Below are positions 38,245 to 50,441 of a DNA stretch of 64,000 nt, piece by piece (the stretch's first letter is position 1; the number at the start of each line of letters is the position of its first letter). The stretch is from Mycolicibacterium palauense (GTDB taxonomy: Bacteria > Actinomycetota > Actinomycetes > Mycobacteriales > Mycobacteriaceae), in assembly GCF_002592005.1 (NCBI RefSeq), contig NZ_NVQF01000020.1, positions 1-64,000 of the forward strand, written 5' to 3'. Under the pieces are notes generated by a model that saw only the letters and a list, made by a program, of their open reading frames with translations, was not told the origin of the DNA and searched no databases. Both the position numbers and the translations under genes were made by a program.

Positions 38245-39028
38245 CCAACGCCCATCACGCGCCGATGCTGCGACCGCGCTGTCGTTGGACAACGTCAGCG
38301 TGGTTCGTGGCGGCCACGTGATCTGGTCGGAAGCTACCTTCGACGTGCCCGTGGGCGGGATCTCCGCGGTGATCGGCCCCAGCGGGGCGGGCAAGACCAC
38401 GCTCTTGCACGTCCTGCTGGGCCTTATTCCGGTGGCCTCGGGCACCGTCCGGGTGCTGGGCCGGCCCCCGGGCCAGGCCACCGGGTTGATCGGTTACGTG
38501 CCGCAGAATTATGCCGCGACGGCGGGCAACGCGATCCGGGCCTGTGACGCGGTGCTGCTCGGCCTGACTGGTCACCGCTGGGGATTCGGCCGTGCGGGCG
38601 CTGCGCAACGCCAGCAGGTGCAGGAGATCCTGTCCGCCGTGGACGCGACGGCGTTTGCCCACCAGCGACTGTCCAACCTGTCCGGTGGGCAACGACAGCG
38701 CATCGCCATCGCCGAGGCCCTCGTCGGACGCCCACAGCTGCTGATCCTCGACGAACCGTTGACATCGCTCGATCTGCGGAACCAGCGCGACATCGTGGGG
38801 CTGGTCGCGCGCATCAGGGCCGAGTTCGGCGTGACGATATTGGTGGTGGCCCACGATCTGAACCCGTTGTTGGGGATTCTCGACAGTGCGATCTACCTCT
38901 TGGACGGCCATGCTCATTTCGACACTATGGATGAGGTTGTCAACGAAGATCTGTTGAGTCATCTCTACGGAACGAGGATTCGGGTCGTTCATACCCCGCA
39001 GGGCGACCTCTTCGTACGGAGTGCCTGA
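38231..39028 (+). CDS. znuC: Zinc ABC transporter ATPase ZnuC
   Basis: A 265-residue ABC ATPase with Walker A GPSGAGKTT, signature LSGGQRQR, Walker B LLILDEP and H-loop VAHDLN. GTG 38231 overlaps the end of znuA by 14 bases and avoids a meaningless longer N-terminus. Its last 100 bases are noticeably less GC-rich than the surroundings. Confidence 0.93.
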   Translation: MSLSDQRPSRADAATALSLDNVSVVRGGHVIWSEATFDVPVGGISAVIGPSGAGKTTLLHVLLGLIPVASGTVRVLGRPPGQATGLIGYVPQNYAATAGNAIRACDAVLLGLTGHRWGFGRAGAAQRQQVQEILSAVDATAFAHQRLSNLSGGQRQRIAIAEALVGRPQLLILDEPLTSLDLRNQRDIVGLVARIRAEFGVTILVVAHDLNPLLGILDSAIYLLDGHAHFDTMDEVVNEDLLSHLYGTRIRVVHTPQGDLFVRSA

Positions 39029-39933
39029 TGCGGACCGACCTGATCGCCCTTGGTTACCAGGAGAACTGGTTGGACATCCTGACCTCCTCTTTCATGCGCA
39101 ACGCCGTGATCGGGGGCACGCTCGTGGCCCTGGCAGCCGGACTGATCGGGTATTTCATCGTGGTGCGCAACAGCGCCTTCGCCGCGCACGCGCTGGCACA
39201 CATCGGTTTTCCCGGGGCCACCGGCGCGCTGCTGCTCGGCCTGCCCGTCTCGGCCGGGCTGGCGGCGTTCTGTGTCGGCGGCGCGCTGGTGATCGGTGCG
39301 CTCGGCAAGCGGGCCGACGAACGCGAGGTCGCCACGGGTACCGTGCTGGCCGCCGCGATGGGGCTGGGGCTGTTCTTCAGCTCGCTGGCCACCAAGAGCA
39401 GCAGTGTCGTAACGAACGTGCTGTTCGGAAATCTGCTGGCGGTCACGCATCAACAGCTGGTCAGTTTCTCTGTGGGGGTGGTCCTGCTCGCGGTCGTCGT
39501 CGCCTTCATCTACCGGCCGCTGCTGTTCGCCTCGGTCAATGCCGAGGTCGCCGAGGCCAAGGGTGTCCCGGTGCGCGCACTGTCGGTGATCTTCATGGTG
39601 CTGCTGGGTCTGGCCGTCACCATGGCCGTGCAGGCGGTCGGAACGCTGCTGCTGTTCGCGTTGGTGGTCACGCCCGCCGCGACCGCGATTATGGTGACCG
39701 CCAGGCCGGCCGTCGCGATGGTGGTCTCGACGGTGCTCGCCCTCGTGTCGGTGTGGGCGGGGCTGGTCATCTCGGCCGTCCTCAACGTGCCGCCGAGCTT
39801 CGCGATCGTCACCATCGTGTGTGCGATCTGGCTGCTGGTTTGGCTCGCCGTGCGCAGCGTAGGTGCCGCACCCAGGCCGGTGACGACGGGCCACGGTGCT
39901 CAGCACACCGACGACCGTGTCGACATGGGCTAG
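39028..39933 (+). CDS. znuB: Zinc ABC transporter permease ZnuB
   Basis: A 301-residue ABC-3 family permease with about eight membrane helices. Characteristic segments are VVRNSAFAAHALAHIGFPG and AVGTLLLFALVVTPAATA. The start overlaps the znuC stop by one base. With ZnuA and ZnuC it imports zinc. Confidence 0.94.
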   Translation: MRTDLIALGYQENWLDILTSSFMRNAVIGGTLVALAAGLIGYFIVVRNSAFAAHALAHIGFPGATGALLLGLPVSAGLAAFCVGGALVIGALGKRADEREVATGTVLAAAMGLGLFFSSLATKSSSVVTNVLFGNLLAVTHQQLVSFSVGVVLLAVVVAFIYRPLLFASVNAEVAEAKGVPVRALSVIFMVLLGLAVTMAVQAVGTLLLFALVVTPAATAIMVTARPAVAMVVSTVLALVSVWAGLVISAVLNVPPSFAIVTIVCAIWLLVWLAVRSVGAAPRPVTTGHGAQHTDDRVDMG

Positions 39934-39944
39934 TCTCATGAGGC

Positions 39945-41042
39945 ATGTCCCGGAGTCCGACGCCCAGGCGCCGGGCCACCCTGGCCTCGTTGGCCGCCGA
40001 GCTCAAGGTCTCGCGGACCACCGTCTCCAATGCCTACAACCGGCCCGACCAGCTCTCGGCGGAACTGCGCGAGCGGGTCTTCGCCACCGCCAAACGGATG
40101 GGATACGCCGGGCCGGACCCGGTGGCCCGGTCGCTGCGGACACGCAAGGCCGGGGCGGTCGGCCTGGTCGTCACCGAGCGGTTGACGTACTCCTTCAGTG
40201 ATCCCGCGGCCCTGAACTTCGTTGAGGGGCTGGCGGAGTCGTGCGAGGACGCCGGCCTGGGCCTGTTGCTGGTGGCCGTCGGGCCGGGCCGCAGCCTGGC
40301 CGAGGGGTCCCGGGCGGTGCTCTCGGCCGGTGTCGACGGATTCGTCGTGTACGCGGCCTCCGACGACGACCCCTATCTGCAGGTCGTCCTGGAGCGTCGG
40401 CTGCCGCTGGTCGTCGTCGACCAGCCGCGCGGGATCCCCGGGGCCTCCTATGTGGGCATCGACGACCGTTGCGCCATGCGGGAACTGGCCTCCTACGTCA
40501 CCGGCCTGGGACACCGCGAGATCGGTCTGCTGACCATGCGGCTGGGGCGCGAGCGGCACGGGGACGCCCCGGCGGCGGTGGTGTCGACGCAGCGTCTGTC
40601 CGCCAGCCACTTTCACGCTCAGCGCGAGCGTGTCGAGGGCGTCCGGGACGCGATGGCGGCCGCCGGGCTGGACCCCGACACGTTGACCGTCGTCGAGAGT
40701 TACGAGCACGGACCGCTTTCCGGTGGAGTCGCCGCCGAGTTGGCGCTCACGGCCAATCCGCGGATCACCGCCCTGATGAGCACCGCCGACGTCCTGGCGC
40801 TGTCGGCGATGGATCACCTGCGGTCCAAGGGCATCTACGTCCCCGGTCAGATGACCGTCACCGGTTTCGACGGCGTGAGCGAGGCCGTGCGGCGCGGCCT
40901 GACCACCGTCCGGCAGCCGAACATGGAGAAGGGGCGGGCCGCGGGCCGGCTGCTGCACAGCCCACCCCGGTCCGGCCTGCCGGTGATCGAGGAGCTGCCC
41001 ACGGAGCTGATCCGCGGCCGTACCGCCGGCCGGGCGCCCTGA
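39945..41042 (+). CDS. LacI-family transcriptional regulator (Rv3575c-like)
   Basis: A 365-residue repressor. The LacI helix-turn-helix and hinge read TLASLAAELKVSRTTVSNAYNRPDQL (positions about 12-37). A periplasmic-binding-protein-like effector domain follows from about residue 70. The effector is probably a sugar or sugar derivative, but no sugar operon is adjacent. It ends against a 10-bp tandem array. Confidence 0.9.
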   Translation: MSRSPTPRRRATLASLAAELKVSRTTVSNAYNRPDQLSAELRERVFATAKRMGYAGPDPVARSLRTRKAGAVGLVVTERLTYSFSDPAALNFVEGLAESCEDAGLGLLLVAVGPGRSLAEGSRAVLSAGVDGFVVYAASDDDPYLQVVLERRLPLVVVDQPRGIPGASYVGIDDRCAMRELASYVTGLGHREIGLLTMRLGRERHGDAPAAVVSTQRLSASHFHAQRERVEGVRDAMAAAGLDPDTLTVVESYEHGPLSGGVAAELALTANPRITALMSTADVLALSAMDHLRSKGIYVPGQMTVTGFDGVSEAVRRGLTTVRQPNMEKGRAAGRLLHSPPRSGLPVIEELPTELIRGRTAGRAP

Positions 41043-41047
41043 CCGGA

Positions 41048-41084
41048 CGGCTCAGGACGGTTCGGGACGGTTCGGGACGGTTCA
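41048..41084. repeat. 10-bp tandem repeat between lacI-type gene and otsB
   Basis: Units of GGTTCGGGAC (one diverged GGCTCAGGAC, two exact, one partial) run up to the otsB stop codon. The gap between the two convergent genes is 39 bases and is almost entirely repeat. Confidence 0.85.
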
Positions 41085-41837
41085 GTGAGCCCCGGAGCGC
41101 TGCCGGTAGACGAAGTCCAGGGCCTCCCCGACGTCCTCGGGCGAATCGACCCGGTACCGCGCGAGGGTGTCCCCCGGGCCCACCTTCACTCCGATGTCCT
41201 CGCCGCGCAGCCGGCGGAACGCCTTCTCATCGGTGACGTCGTCGCCGAAGTAGACCACCATCGAGGCCGAGGTCCGCTCGCGCAGGATGTCGATGGCCTC
41301 GCCCTTGTCGGTGTCGATGACGGCGAACTCCAGCACGGCCTTGCCCTCGGTGATGTGGGCGTCCCAGTCGCCGGAGGCGCGCCACGCCTCGGCCAGGGCC
41401 CGTTCGGCGTCGGTCGTCGAGGCGTTGCGGACGTGCAGTGCGACGCTGGCGGGTTTGGTCTCGACGGTGGCACCGGGATGGCGCGAGACGATGTCGTCGA
41501 GGGTCGTGCGCATGCGCTCGAGCAGCAGCTCGTCGATCTCGTGGGCGAAACCGGTGTCGAACTCGGCACCGTGACTGCCGACGAGCACGGCCTCGCCACC
41601 CAGGCCCGACAGTACGGCCAGGTCGTGCACCGAACGTCCGGAGATCAGGGCGGTGGTCGTCGACGGCAGCCCGGCCAGCGTCCGGAACGCGTCGGCGGCC
41701 CGCGGCAGCGGCCGGGCGTCGGCGGGATGGCTGACGATGGGCGCCAGGGTGCCGTCGAAGTCCGACGTGATCAGCAGCCGCGTGACCCGTGCGGCGGTGG
41801 TCAGCGCCTGGCGCAGATCGGGAGGAAGTGAGCCCAC
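41082..41837 (-). CDS. otsB: Trehalose-6-phosphate phosphatase OtsB, short form
   Basis: A 251-residue HAD phosphatase that converts trehalose-6-phosphate to trehalose. The catalytic DFDGTLAPI (nucleophile Asp) lies near residue 28; GSHGAEFDTG, VETKPASVALHVRNA and GDDVTDEKAF complete the family motifs. It lacks the long N-terminal extension of M. tuberculosis OtsB2 (about 390 residues). The GTG start is five bases from kstR, so it may share the kstR promoter. Confidence 0.92.
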   Translation of the reverse strand: MGSLPPDLRQALTTAARVTRLLITSDFDGTLAPIVSHPADARPLPRAADAFRTLAGLPSTTTALISGRSVHDLAVLSGLGGEAVLVGSHGAEFDTGFAHEIDELLLERMRTTLDDIVSRHPGATVETKPASVALHVRNASTTDAERALAEAWRASGDWDAHITEGKAVLEFAVIDTDKGEAIDILRERTSASMVVYFGDDVTDEKAFRRLRGEDIGVKVGPGDTLARYRVDSPEDVGEALDFVYRQRSGAH

Positions 41838-41841
41838 GTGT

Positions 41842-42483
41842 TCAGATCTTAGGGCGGTCCCGGTCCCCGTTCCCGTCGCCGTTTCCGTCGCTGTTGCCGA
41901 TGAGCAGCCGCACGGCCAGATCCAGACGTTTGCTGACATCGGTGGCCGAGGCGCGCCGGGTCAGCCACGCCAGCAGATTGGACAGCCAGACGTCGGAGAT
42001 GACGCGGGCGATGTGGTACTGGTCTTCGTTCGGTTCACCGTCGGCCATCGCCCGGGCGAACATCGAGTCGATGATCTTCTCGACGTGATCAACCTCACCG
42101 GCGGCCGACGCGTCGGCGAACACGTAGGCGCGGGTCATCGCCTCGGTCAGCAGCGGGTTGCGCTGCATCGCCCGATTGAGCTTGCTGACCATGAAGTTCA
42201 GCCGCTCGTAGGGTGTTCCGCCGGCGACCGCGGTGCGGTCGGTCTTGGCGTCGATGCGTTCGAACTCGCGGCCCAGCGCCGACACCAGCAGGTGCACCTT
42301 CGACGGGAAGTAGCGGTACAGCGTGCCGACGGCCACGTCGGCGCGGTCGGCCACGGCGCGCATCTGGACGGCCTCGTAGCCGCCCTTGCTGGCGATGGCC
42401 ATGGTGGCGTCGAGAATGCGTTTCCGGCGCTCCCGCTGAGCTTCGGAACCGAGTTCGGACTCGGCAAGGACGGCCACGGTCAT
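41842..42483 (-). CDS. kstR: Cholesterol catabolism repressor KstR
   Basis: A 213-residue TetR-family repressor of the upper cholesterol pathway, released by steroid-CoA intermediates. The helix-turn-helix (about 30-65) contains MRAVADRADVAVGTLYRYF. The core is nearly identical to M. tuberculosis KstR. The C-terminus carries an extra repetitive tail, SDGNGDGNGDRDRPKI, encoded by hexamer-like repeats. ATG 42483 (MTVAVLAES) matches the shorter mycobacterial N-terminus; ATG 42519 is possible. Confidence 0.96.
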   Translation of the reverse strand: MTVAVLAESELGSEAQRERRKRILDATMAIASKGGYEAVQMRAVADRADVAVGTLYRYFPSKVHLLVSALGREFERIDAKTDRTAVAGGTPYERLNFMVSKLNRAMQRNPLLTEAMTRAYVFADASAAGEVDHVEKIIDSMFARAMADGEPNEDQYHIARVISDVWLSNLLAWLTRRASATDVSKRLDLAVRLLIGNSDGNGDGNGDRDRPKI

Positions 42484-42683
42484 GACCTCTCGTGGTTGCG
42501 AGCGGGCTGACGTCGACATGCGGCGGGCAGCTCCTTCTTCTGGCGTATCTGCTCGAAACGATACGCATGGCCGTTGGGAATTGCTCACCTCCCTGCTCGC
42601 CGTGTCCGTCCCGCGCCCCTTGCCGGACACGCCCGTGTGCTGGCGTGATGGCATTCGACTTGACGCTGGTTCACTGGCAATAT

Positions 42684-42697
42684 TAGAACACGTTCTA
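42684..42697. promoter_or_regulatory. KstR operator between kstR and fadE34
   Basis: TAGAACACGTTCTA is a perfect palindrome and a full match to the KstR consensus (TnnAACnnGTTnnA). It lies between the divergent kstR-otsB and fadE34 genes, so it can give autorepression and control of fadE34. Confidence 0.9.
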
Positions 42698-42742
42698 GTG
42701 GGTCGTACGGACCTTCTTCGCGGCGATTTGAGGAGACCCGAC

Positions 42743-44875
42743 GTGGCTGGGGTGTCAGGGACCGTCACCGACGAGCAGTTTGCGGCCAGGGATCTGGTGC
42801 GCAGTTGGGCCGCTGGGGCCGGCGCCATCGCGGCCACCCGTGACGTCGAGCACGGGCAACCGGATGCCTGGCGCCCGGTGTACGCGGCGCTGGCCGAGCT
42901 GGGGATCTTCGGGGTCGCCGTACCCGAGGAGGCCGGAGGCGCCGGTGGGACCGTCGCCGACCTGTGCGCCATGGTCGAGGAGGCGGCGCGGGCGCTGGTG
43001 CCCGGGCCGGTCGCCCCGACCGCGCTGGCCACCCTGGTGCTCGACGATCCGGCCCTGCTGGAGTCGCTGGCCGCCGGCGAGCGCACCGCCGGTGTCGCGC
43101 TGTCGGCCGAGATCACCGTCACCGACGGCCGCGCCACCGGGGCGGCCGAGCACGTCCTGGGCGCCACCGCCGACGGCCTGCTGCTGCTGCCGGCCGGATC
43201 GGCGTGGGTGCTCGTCGACGCCGGTGAGTCCGGCGTTTCCGTGGCGGCCCTGCAGGCCACCGACTTCTCCCGTCCGCTGGCCCGTGTCGTCCTGGACGGC
43301 GCGCCGGTGACGGCGCTGTCGACCGCCCCGCGGCGGGTGCTCGACCTGGCCGCGGCGATCCTGGCGGCCGAGGCCGCCGGGGTGGCGCGTTGGGCCCTGG
43401 ACACCGCCGCGGACTACGCGAAGGTCCGCGAACAGTTCGGCAGGCCGATCGGCAGTTTCCAGGCCATCAAGCACATGTGCGCGGAGATGCTGCTGCGATC
43501 CGAGCAGGTCTCGGTGGCCGCCGGCGACGCCGCCCACGCGGGGGAGCAGACGTCCGGTCCCGGCGGGCAGGACGCCCGCCAGCTGTCGCTGGCCGCCGCG
43601 GTCGCCGCCGCGGCGGGCATCGACGCCGCCAAGGCCAACACCAAGGACTGCATCCAGGTGCTCGGCGGTATCGGCATCACCTGGGAGCATGACGCGCATC
43701 TGTATCTGCGCCGGGCCTACGGGATCTCCCAGCTGCTGGGGGGACGCTCCCGCTGGCTGCGCACCGTCGTCGAGCTCACCCGGGCCGGGGTGCGTCGCAG
43801 TCTCGACGTGGACCTGAGCTCGGTGGAGCACCTGCGCCCCGACATCGCGGCCGCGGTCGCCGAGGTCGCCGGGCTGCCGGCCGAACGGCAGCAGGCCGCC
43901 CTGGCCGAAGCGGGCCTGCAGGCACCGCACTGGCCGCGGCCCTACGGTCGCGACGCCGCACCGGCCGAACAGCTGCTCATCGACCAGGAGCTGGCCGCCG
44001 CCGGGGTGCAGCGGCCCGACCTGGTGATCGGGTGGTGGGCCGCACCGACCATCCTGGAGCACGGCAGCCCCGCCCAGGTCGACCGCTTCGTGCCGGCCAC
44101 GCTGAGCGGCGAGCTGCAGTGGTGCCAGCTGTTCAGCGAACCCGGTGCCGGTTCGGATCTGGCCTCGCTGCGGATGAAGGCGGTGCGCACCGACGGCGGC
44201 TGGAGGCTGACCGGTCAGAAGGTGTGGACCTCCGCGGCGCAGAAGGCGCACTGGGGTGTCTGCCTGGCCAGGACCAACCCCGACGCCCCCAAGCACAAGG
44301 GGATCACCTACTTCCTCATCGACATGACAGCGCCGGGCATCGTGGTCCGCCCGCTGCGAGAGATCACCGGCGACGAGCTGTTCAACGAGGTGTTCTTCGA
44401 CGACGTCTTCGTGCCCGACGAGATGGTGGTCGGGACCGTCGACGACGGCTGGCGGCTGGCCCGCACCACGCTGGCCAACGAGCGGGTGGCCATGGCGCAG
44501 GGGACCGCGCTGGGCAACCCGATGGAGCAGCTGCTGGAGCGGGTCGACGAGCTCGACATCGATGCCGCCGAACAGGACCGGCTGGGTGCGTTGATCGTGG
44601 CCGCGCAGGTCGGTGCGCTGCTGGATCAGCGCATCGCCCAGCTCGCCGTCGGTGGCGGTGATCCCGGTCCACAGGCCAGCGCCCGCAAGCTGATCGGCGT
44701 GCGGTACCGGCAGAACCTCTCGGAATTCCGAATGGAGCTCTCGGAGGGCCGGGGTCTGGTGTTCAACCCCAACGTGCACGACTTCCTGAATTCGCGGTGC
44801 CTGACCATCGCCGGTGGCTCAGAGCAGATCCTGCTGACCATGGCCGGTGAACGGCTGCTGGGGCTGCCCCGCTGA
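42743..44875 (+). CDS. fadE34: Tandem acyl-CoA dehydrogenase FadE34
   Basis: A 710-residue fusion of two acyl-CoA dehydrogenase modules, matching the 711-residue M. tuberculosis protein. Module one (about 1-340) ends with GGIGITWEHDAHLYLRRA. Module two has FSEPGAGSDLASL, the FAD-binding GQKVWTSAAQ and the active-site region IAGGSEQILL. The family dehydrogenates steroid-CoA side chains. GTG 42743 follows AGGAG at good spacing. Transcribed from the KstR-controlled divergent region. Confidence 0.95.
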   Translation: MAGVSGTVTDEQFAARDLVRSWAAGAGAIAATRDVEHGQPDAWRPVYAALAELGIFGVAVPEEAGGAGGTVADLCAMVEEAARALVPGPVAPTALATLVLDDPALLESLAAGERTAGVALSAEITVTDGRATGAAEHVLGATADGLLLLPAGSAWVLVDAGESGVSVAALQATDFSRPLARVVLDGAPVTALSTAPRRVLDLAAAILAAEAAGVARWALDTAADYAKVREQFGRPIGSFQAIKHMCAEMLLRSEQVSVAAGDAAHAGEQTSGPGGQDARQLSLAAAVAAAAGIDAAKANTKDCIQVLGGIGITWEHDAHLYLRRAYGISQLLGGRSRWLRTVVELTRAGVRRSLDVDLSSVEHLRPDIAAAVAEVAGLPAERQQAALAEAGLQAPHWPRPYGRDAAPAEQLLIDQELAAAGVQRPDLVIGWWAAPTILEHGSPAQVDRFVPATLSGELQWCQLFSEPGAGSDLASLRMKAVRTDGGWRLTGQKVWTSAAQKAHWGVCLARTNPDAPKHKGITYFLIDMTAPGIVVRPLREITGDELFNEVFFDDVFVPDEMVVGTVDDGWRLARTTLANERVAMAQGTALGNPMEQLLERVDELDIDAAEQDRLGALIVAAQVGALLDQRIAQLAVGGGDPGPQASARKLIGVRYRQNLSEFRMELSEGRGLVFNPNVHDFLNSRCLTIAGGSEQILLTMAGERLLGLPR

Positions 44876-44878
44876 CCG

Positions 44879-44929
44879 CGATTTCGGTGCAGTGGGTCCC
44901 GCTGGGCGGGACCCACTGCACCGAAATCG
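44879..44929. terminator. 24-bp perfect hairpin between convergent genes
   Basis: Two 24-base arms (44879-44902 and 44906-44929) are exact reverse complements with a three-base TGG loop, starting three bases after the fadE34 stop. No T-run is present. Its symmetry suits bidirectional termination. Confidence 0.85.
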
Positions 44930-44944
44930 GCGGGTTCAGAAGCT

Positions 44945-45547
44945 TCAGAAGCCGGTCTGGCTGCAGGCGGTCGGCGACATCAGATCGTGGCCGCCGTAGA
45001 CCACGTGGATGTTGCTGCACACGATGAACGTGGCCTCGGTGTCGGGGCGGCCGCTGGCCCAGTCGATCGGCGCCGAATCGCCCTCGACGGTGAACCGTTC
45101 GATCGGGCCGCCCCCGAAGTAGGTCACCGAGATCTCGTTGGAGCTCAGCGAGCGGTACATCTCCGACAGCGCGTTGTCATGGTTGGCGCCCTTGGTCTCC
45201 CGGGGCGTGCCCGCCGGCGCGCTGTAGCTGGTCTCCTGCCAGACGTCGCGGTTCGAGCTGCGCACCGTGACCGTCTGGCGGGCCCACAGATCGCCGGGGA
45301 AGCCGACGGGGCCCTGCGGGGTCATCAGGTTGGCGCCGGTGGTGAAGTGACAGGTGTTCGTACCCGCGACGCAGTCGGCGGTGGTGTGGATCTCCAGCTG
45401 GGTGTCGGGGCCCACCGGGACCGAGGAGTCGGCGCGGTCGGCGGCCGCGGCGACACCGGGGCACAGCAGCGACGCCGCGGTCAGCGCCGCGGTACCGATC
45501 GCCAGGCCGGTTGCCGGTGACCCACCGTGCTTCGTCCAGCGCTTCAT
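44945..45547 (-). CDS. Secreted protein of unknown function (Rv3572-like)
   Basis: A protein of about 200 residues with a clear Sec signal peptide (basic start, hydrophobic core, Ala-rich cleavage region AAAADRA) and a mature beta-rich domain with four cysteines (DCVAGTNTC, IVCSN, TACSQ) that could form disulphides. It lies beside kshB as in M. tuberculosis. GTG 45553 is an alternative start. Confidence 0.8.
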   Translation of the reverse strand: MKRWTKHGGSPATGLAIGTAALTAASLLCPGVAAAADRADSSVPVGPDTQLEIHTTADCVAGTNTCHFTTGANLMTPQGPVGFPGDLWARQTVTVRSSNRDVWQETSYSAPAGTPRETKGANHDNALSEMYRSLSSNEISVTYFGGGPIERFTVEGDSAPIDWASGRPDTEATFIVCSNIHVVYGGHDLMSPTACSQTGF

Positions 45548-45568
45548 CGTCACGAAACTAGCCGCTCC

Positions 45569-46639
45569 CTATTCGTCGTAGGTGACTTCGACCGAATCGG
45601 ACGTCGGTCGCGCCTGGCAGCCCAGGATGAGGCCCTCGTCGAGGTCGGACTGCTCGAGCACGTCGTTGACCTCCATCTCGACCTCCCCGCTCTTCTTCAG
45701 CACCGCGCACGCGCCGCAGTGCCCCTCGCGGCAGGAGAACGGCGCGTCGATCCCCTTGTCGAGCAGCACATCGAGCAGCTTGGCCGAGCGTGGCCAGCTG
45801 ACCTCGTGGGTCTGCCCGTCGATGGTGACCACCGCGGTGGCGGGAGGCTCGGCACCCTCGCCCTCGTCGGGGATGACGACCGCGGCGAACGGGTCGGAGT
45901 CCAGGGAGCGGAACACCTCGATGTGCACCCGGTTCTCGGGCACCTGCAGGCCCGTCAGCGCGTCGCGGGCCGCGGCCATGAACGGGCCCGGGCCGCACAG
46001 GAAGACCTCGCGGGCGGTGTAGGGCGCGGCGAGCCGGGCCAGCGCCGCAGCGGTGGGCAGCCCTTGAACCGACTCCAGCCAGTGCACCACCGAGAAGCGG
46101 TCGGGGTACTTGGCGGCCAGCTCGCGCAGCGCGGCGGCGAAGATCACCGAGCTCTCGTCGCGGTTGGCGTAGAGCAGCGTCACCTGACCGGAGCCCTCCG
46201 ACAACGCGGACTTGCAGATCGCCATCATGGGGGTGATCCCGCTGCCGGCCGCGACGAGCAGGAAATCGGTGTCCAGGGTCCGCGGCACGAAGGTGCCCGA
46301 GGGGGCCAGGACGTGCAGGCGCATCCCCACGTGGGCGTTGTCGCACAGCCAGTTCGAGGCGTAGCCCTCGGCGGTGCGCTTGACCGTCACGGCCAGCGCG
46401 TCGTCGGTGTGCGGTGAGCTGCACAACGAGTAGCAGCGGGCCACCGACCCGGTGCGGTCGCTGGGGACGCGCAGCGTCAGGAACTGGCCGGGCGCGTAGC
46501 GCAGCTTGTCGGCCGGGACGCTGGGCCCGTCGGCCCCGGTGGGCACCCTGAACACCAGGGACCGGGCGTCGTCGGTTTCGGCGATCACCTCGGCTATCTC
46601 CAGTTCGAGCACGTGGTTGCCGAGCGGCTCGTCGGTCAC
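45569..46639 (-). CDS. kshB: 3-ketosteroid 9-alpha-hydroxylase reductase KshB
   Basis: A 356-residue reductase that passes electrons from NADH through FAD and a 2Fe-2S centre to the oxygenase KshA, opening steroid ring B. The FAD domain has RCYSLCSSP and the nucleotide domain GSGITPMMAI and LCGPGPF. The C-terminal plant-type ferredoxin has CREGHCGAC...C. GTG 46639 follows AAAGGAGGGG. The oxygenase gene is not in this window. Divergent from hsaA, with KstR boxes between. Confidence 0.95.
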   Translation of the reverse strand: MTDEPLGNHVLELEIAEVIAETDDARSLVFRVPTGADGPSVPADKLRYAPGQFLTLRVPSDRTGSVARCYSLCSSPHTDDALAVTVKRTAEGYASNWLCDNAHVGMRLHVLAPSGTFVPRTLDTDFLLVAAGSGITPMMAICKSALSEGSGQVTLLYANRDESSVIFAAALRELAAKYPDRFSVVHWLESVQGLPTAAALARLAAPYTAREVFLCGPGPFMAAARDALTGLQVPENRVHIEVFRSLDSDPFAAVVIPDEGEGAEPPATAVVTIDGQTHEVSWPRSAKLLDVLLDKGIDAPFSCREGHCGACAVLKKSGEVEMEVNDVLEQSDLDEGLILGCQARPTSDSVEVTYDE

Positions 46640-46680
46640 GACCGGGCCCCTCCTTTCGACTGTCGAACCAGAACAAGAAC

Positions 46681-46694
46681 TAGAACAGGTTACA
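46681..46694. promoter_or_regulatory. KstR-type operator near kshB
   Basis: TAGAACAGGTTACA fits TnnAACnnGTTnnA at every fixed position and lies 42 bases upstream of the kshB start. Confidence 0.8.
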
Positions 46695-46748
46695 AAAATG
46701 CACTTCCGCAGGTCCAGTCCCTGTAGGTGTGCGCTACTCGACACAAAT

Positions 46749-46762
46749 CGTAACGTGTTCTA
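46749..46762. promoter_or_regulatory. KstR-type operator near hsaA
   Basis: CGTAACGTGTTCTA keeps the AAC/GTT core and the final A; only the first base differs from the consensus. It lies about 85 bases upstream of hsaA. Confidence 0.7.
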
Positions 46763-46844
46763 GTGTTAGCCCTAACGACACAACATAGTTGGCGCAGTAG
46801 CCGCTCAACAGCCGCGGCGGCTCAAGATCGTGGGAGGCAATGCC

Positions 46845-50395
<3,551 letters not shown>

Positions 50396-50441
50396 AGAAC
50401 CGGTTCCACGTCGCGACGGCCGGGCCCCCGGGTCCCCGCCC

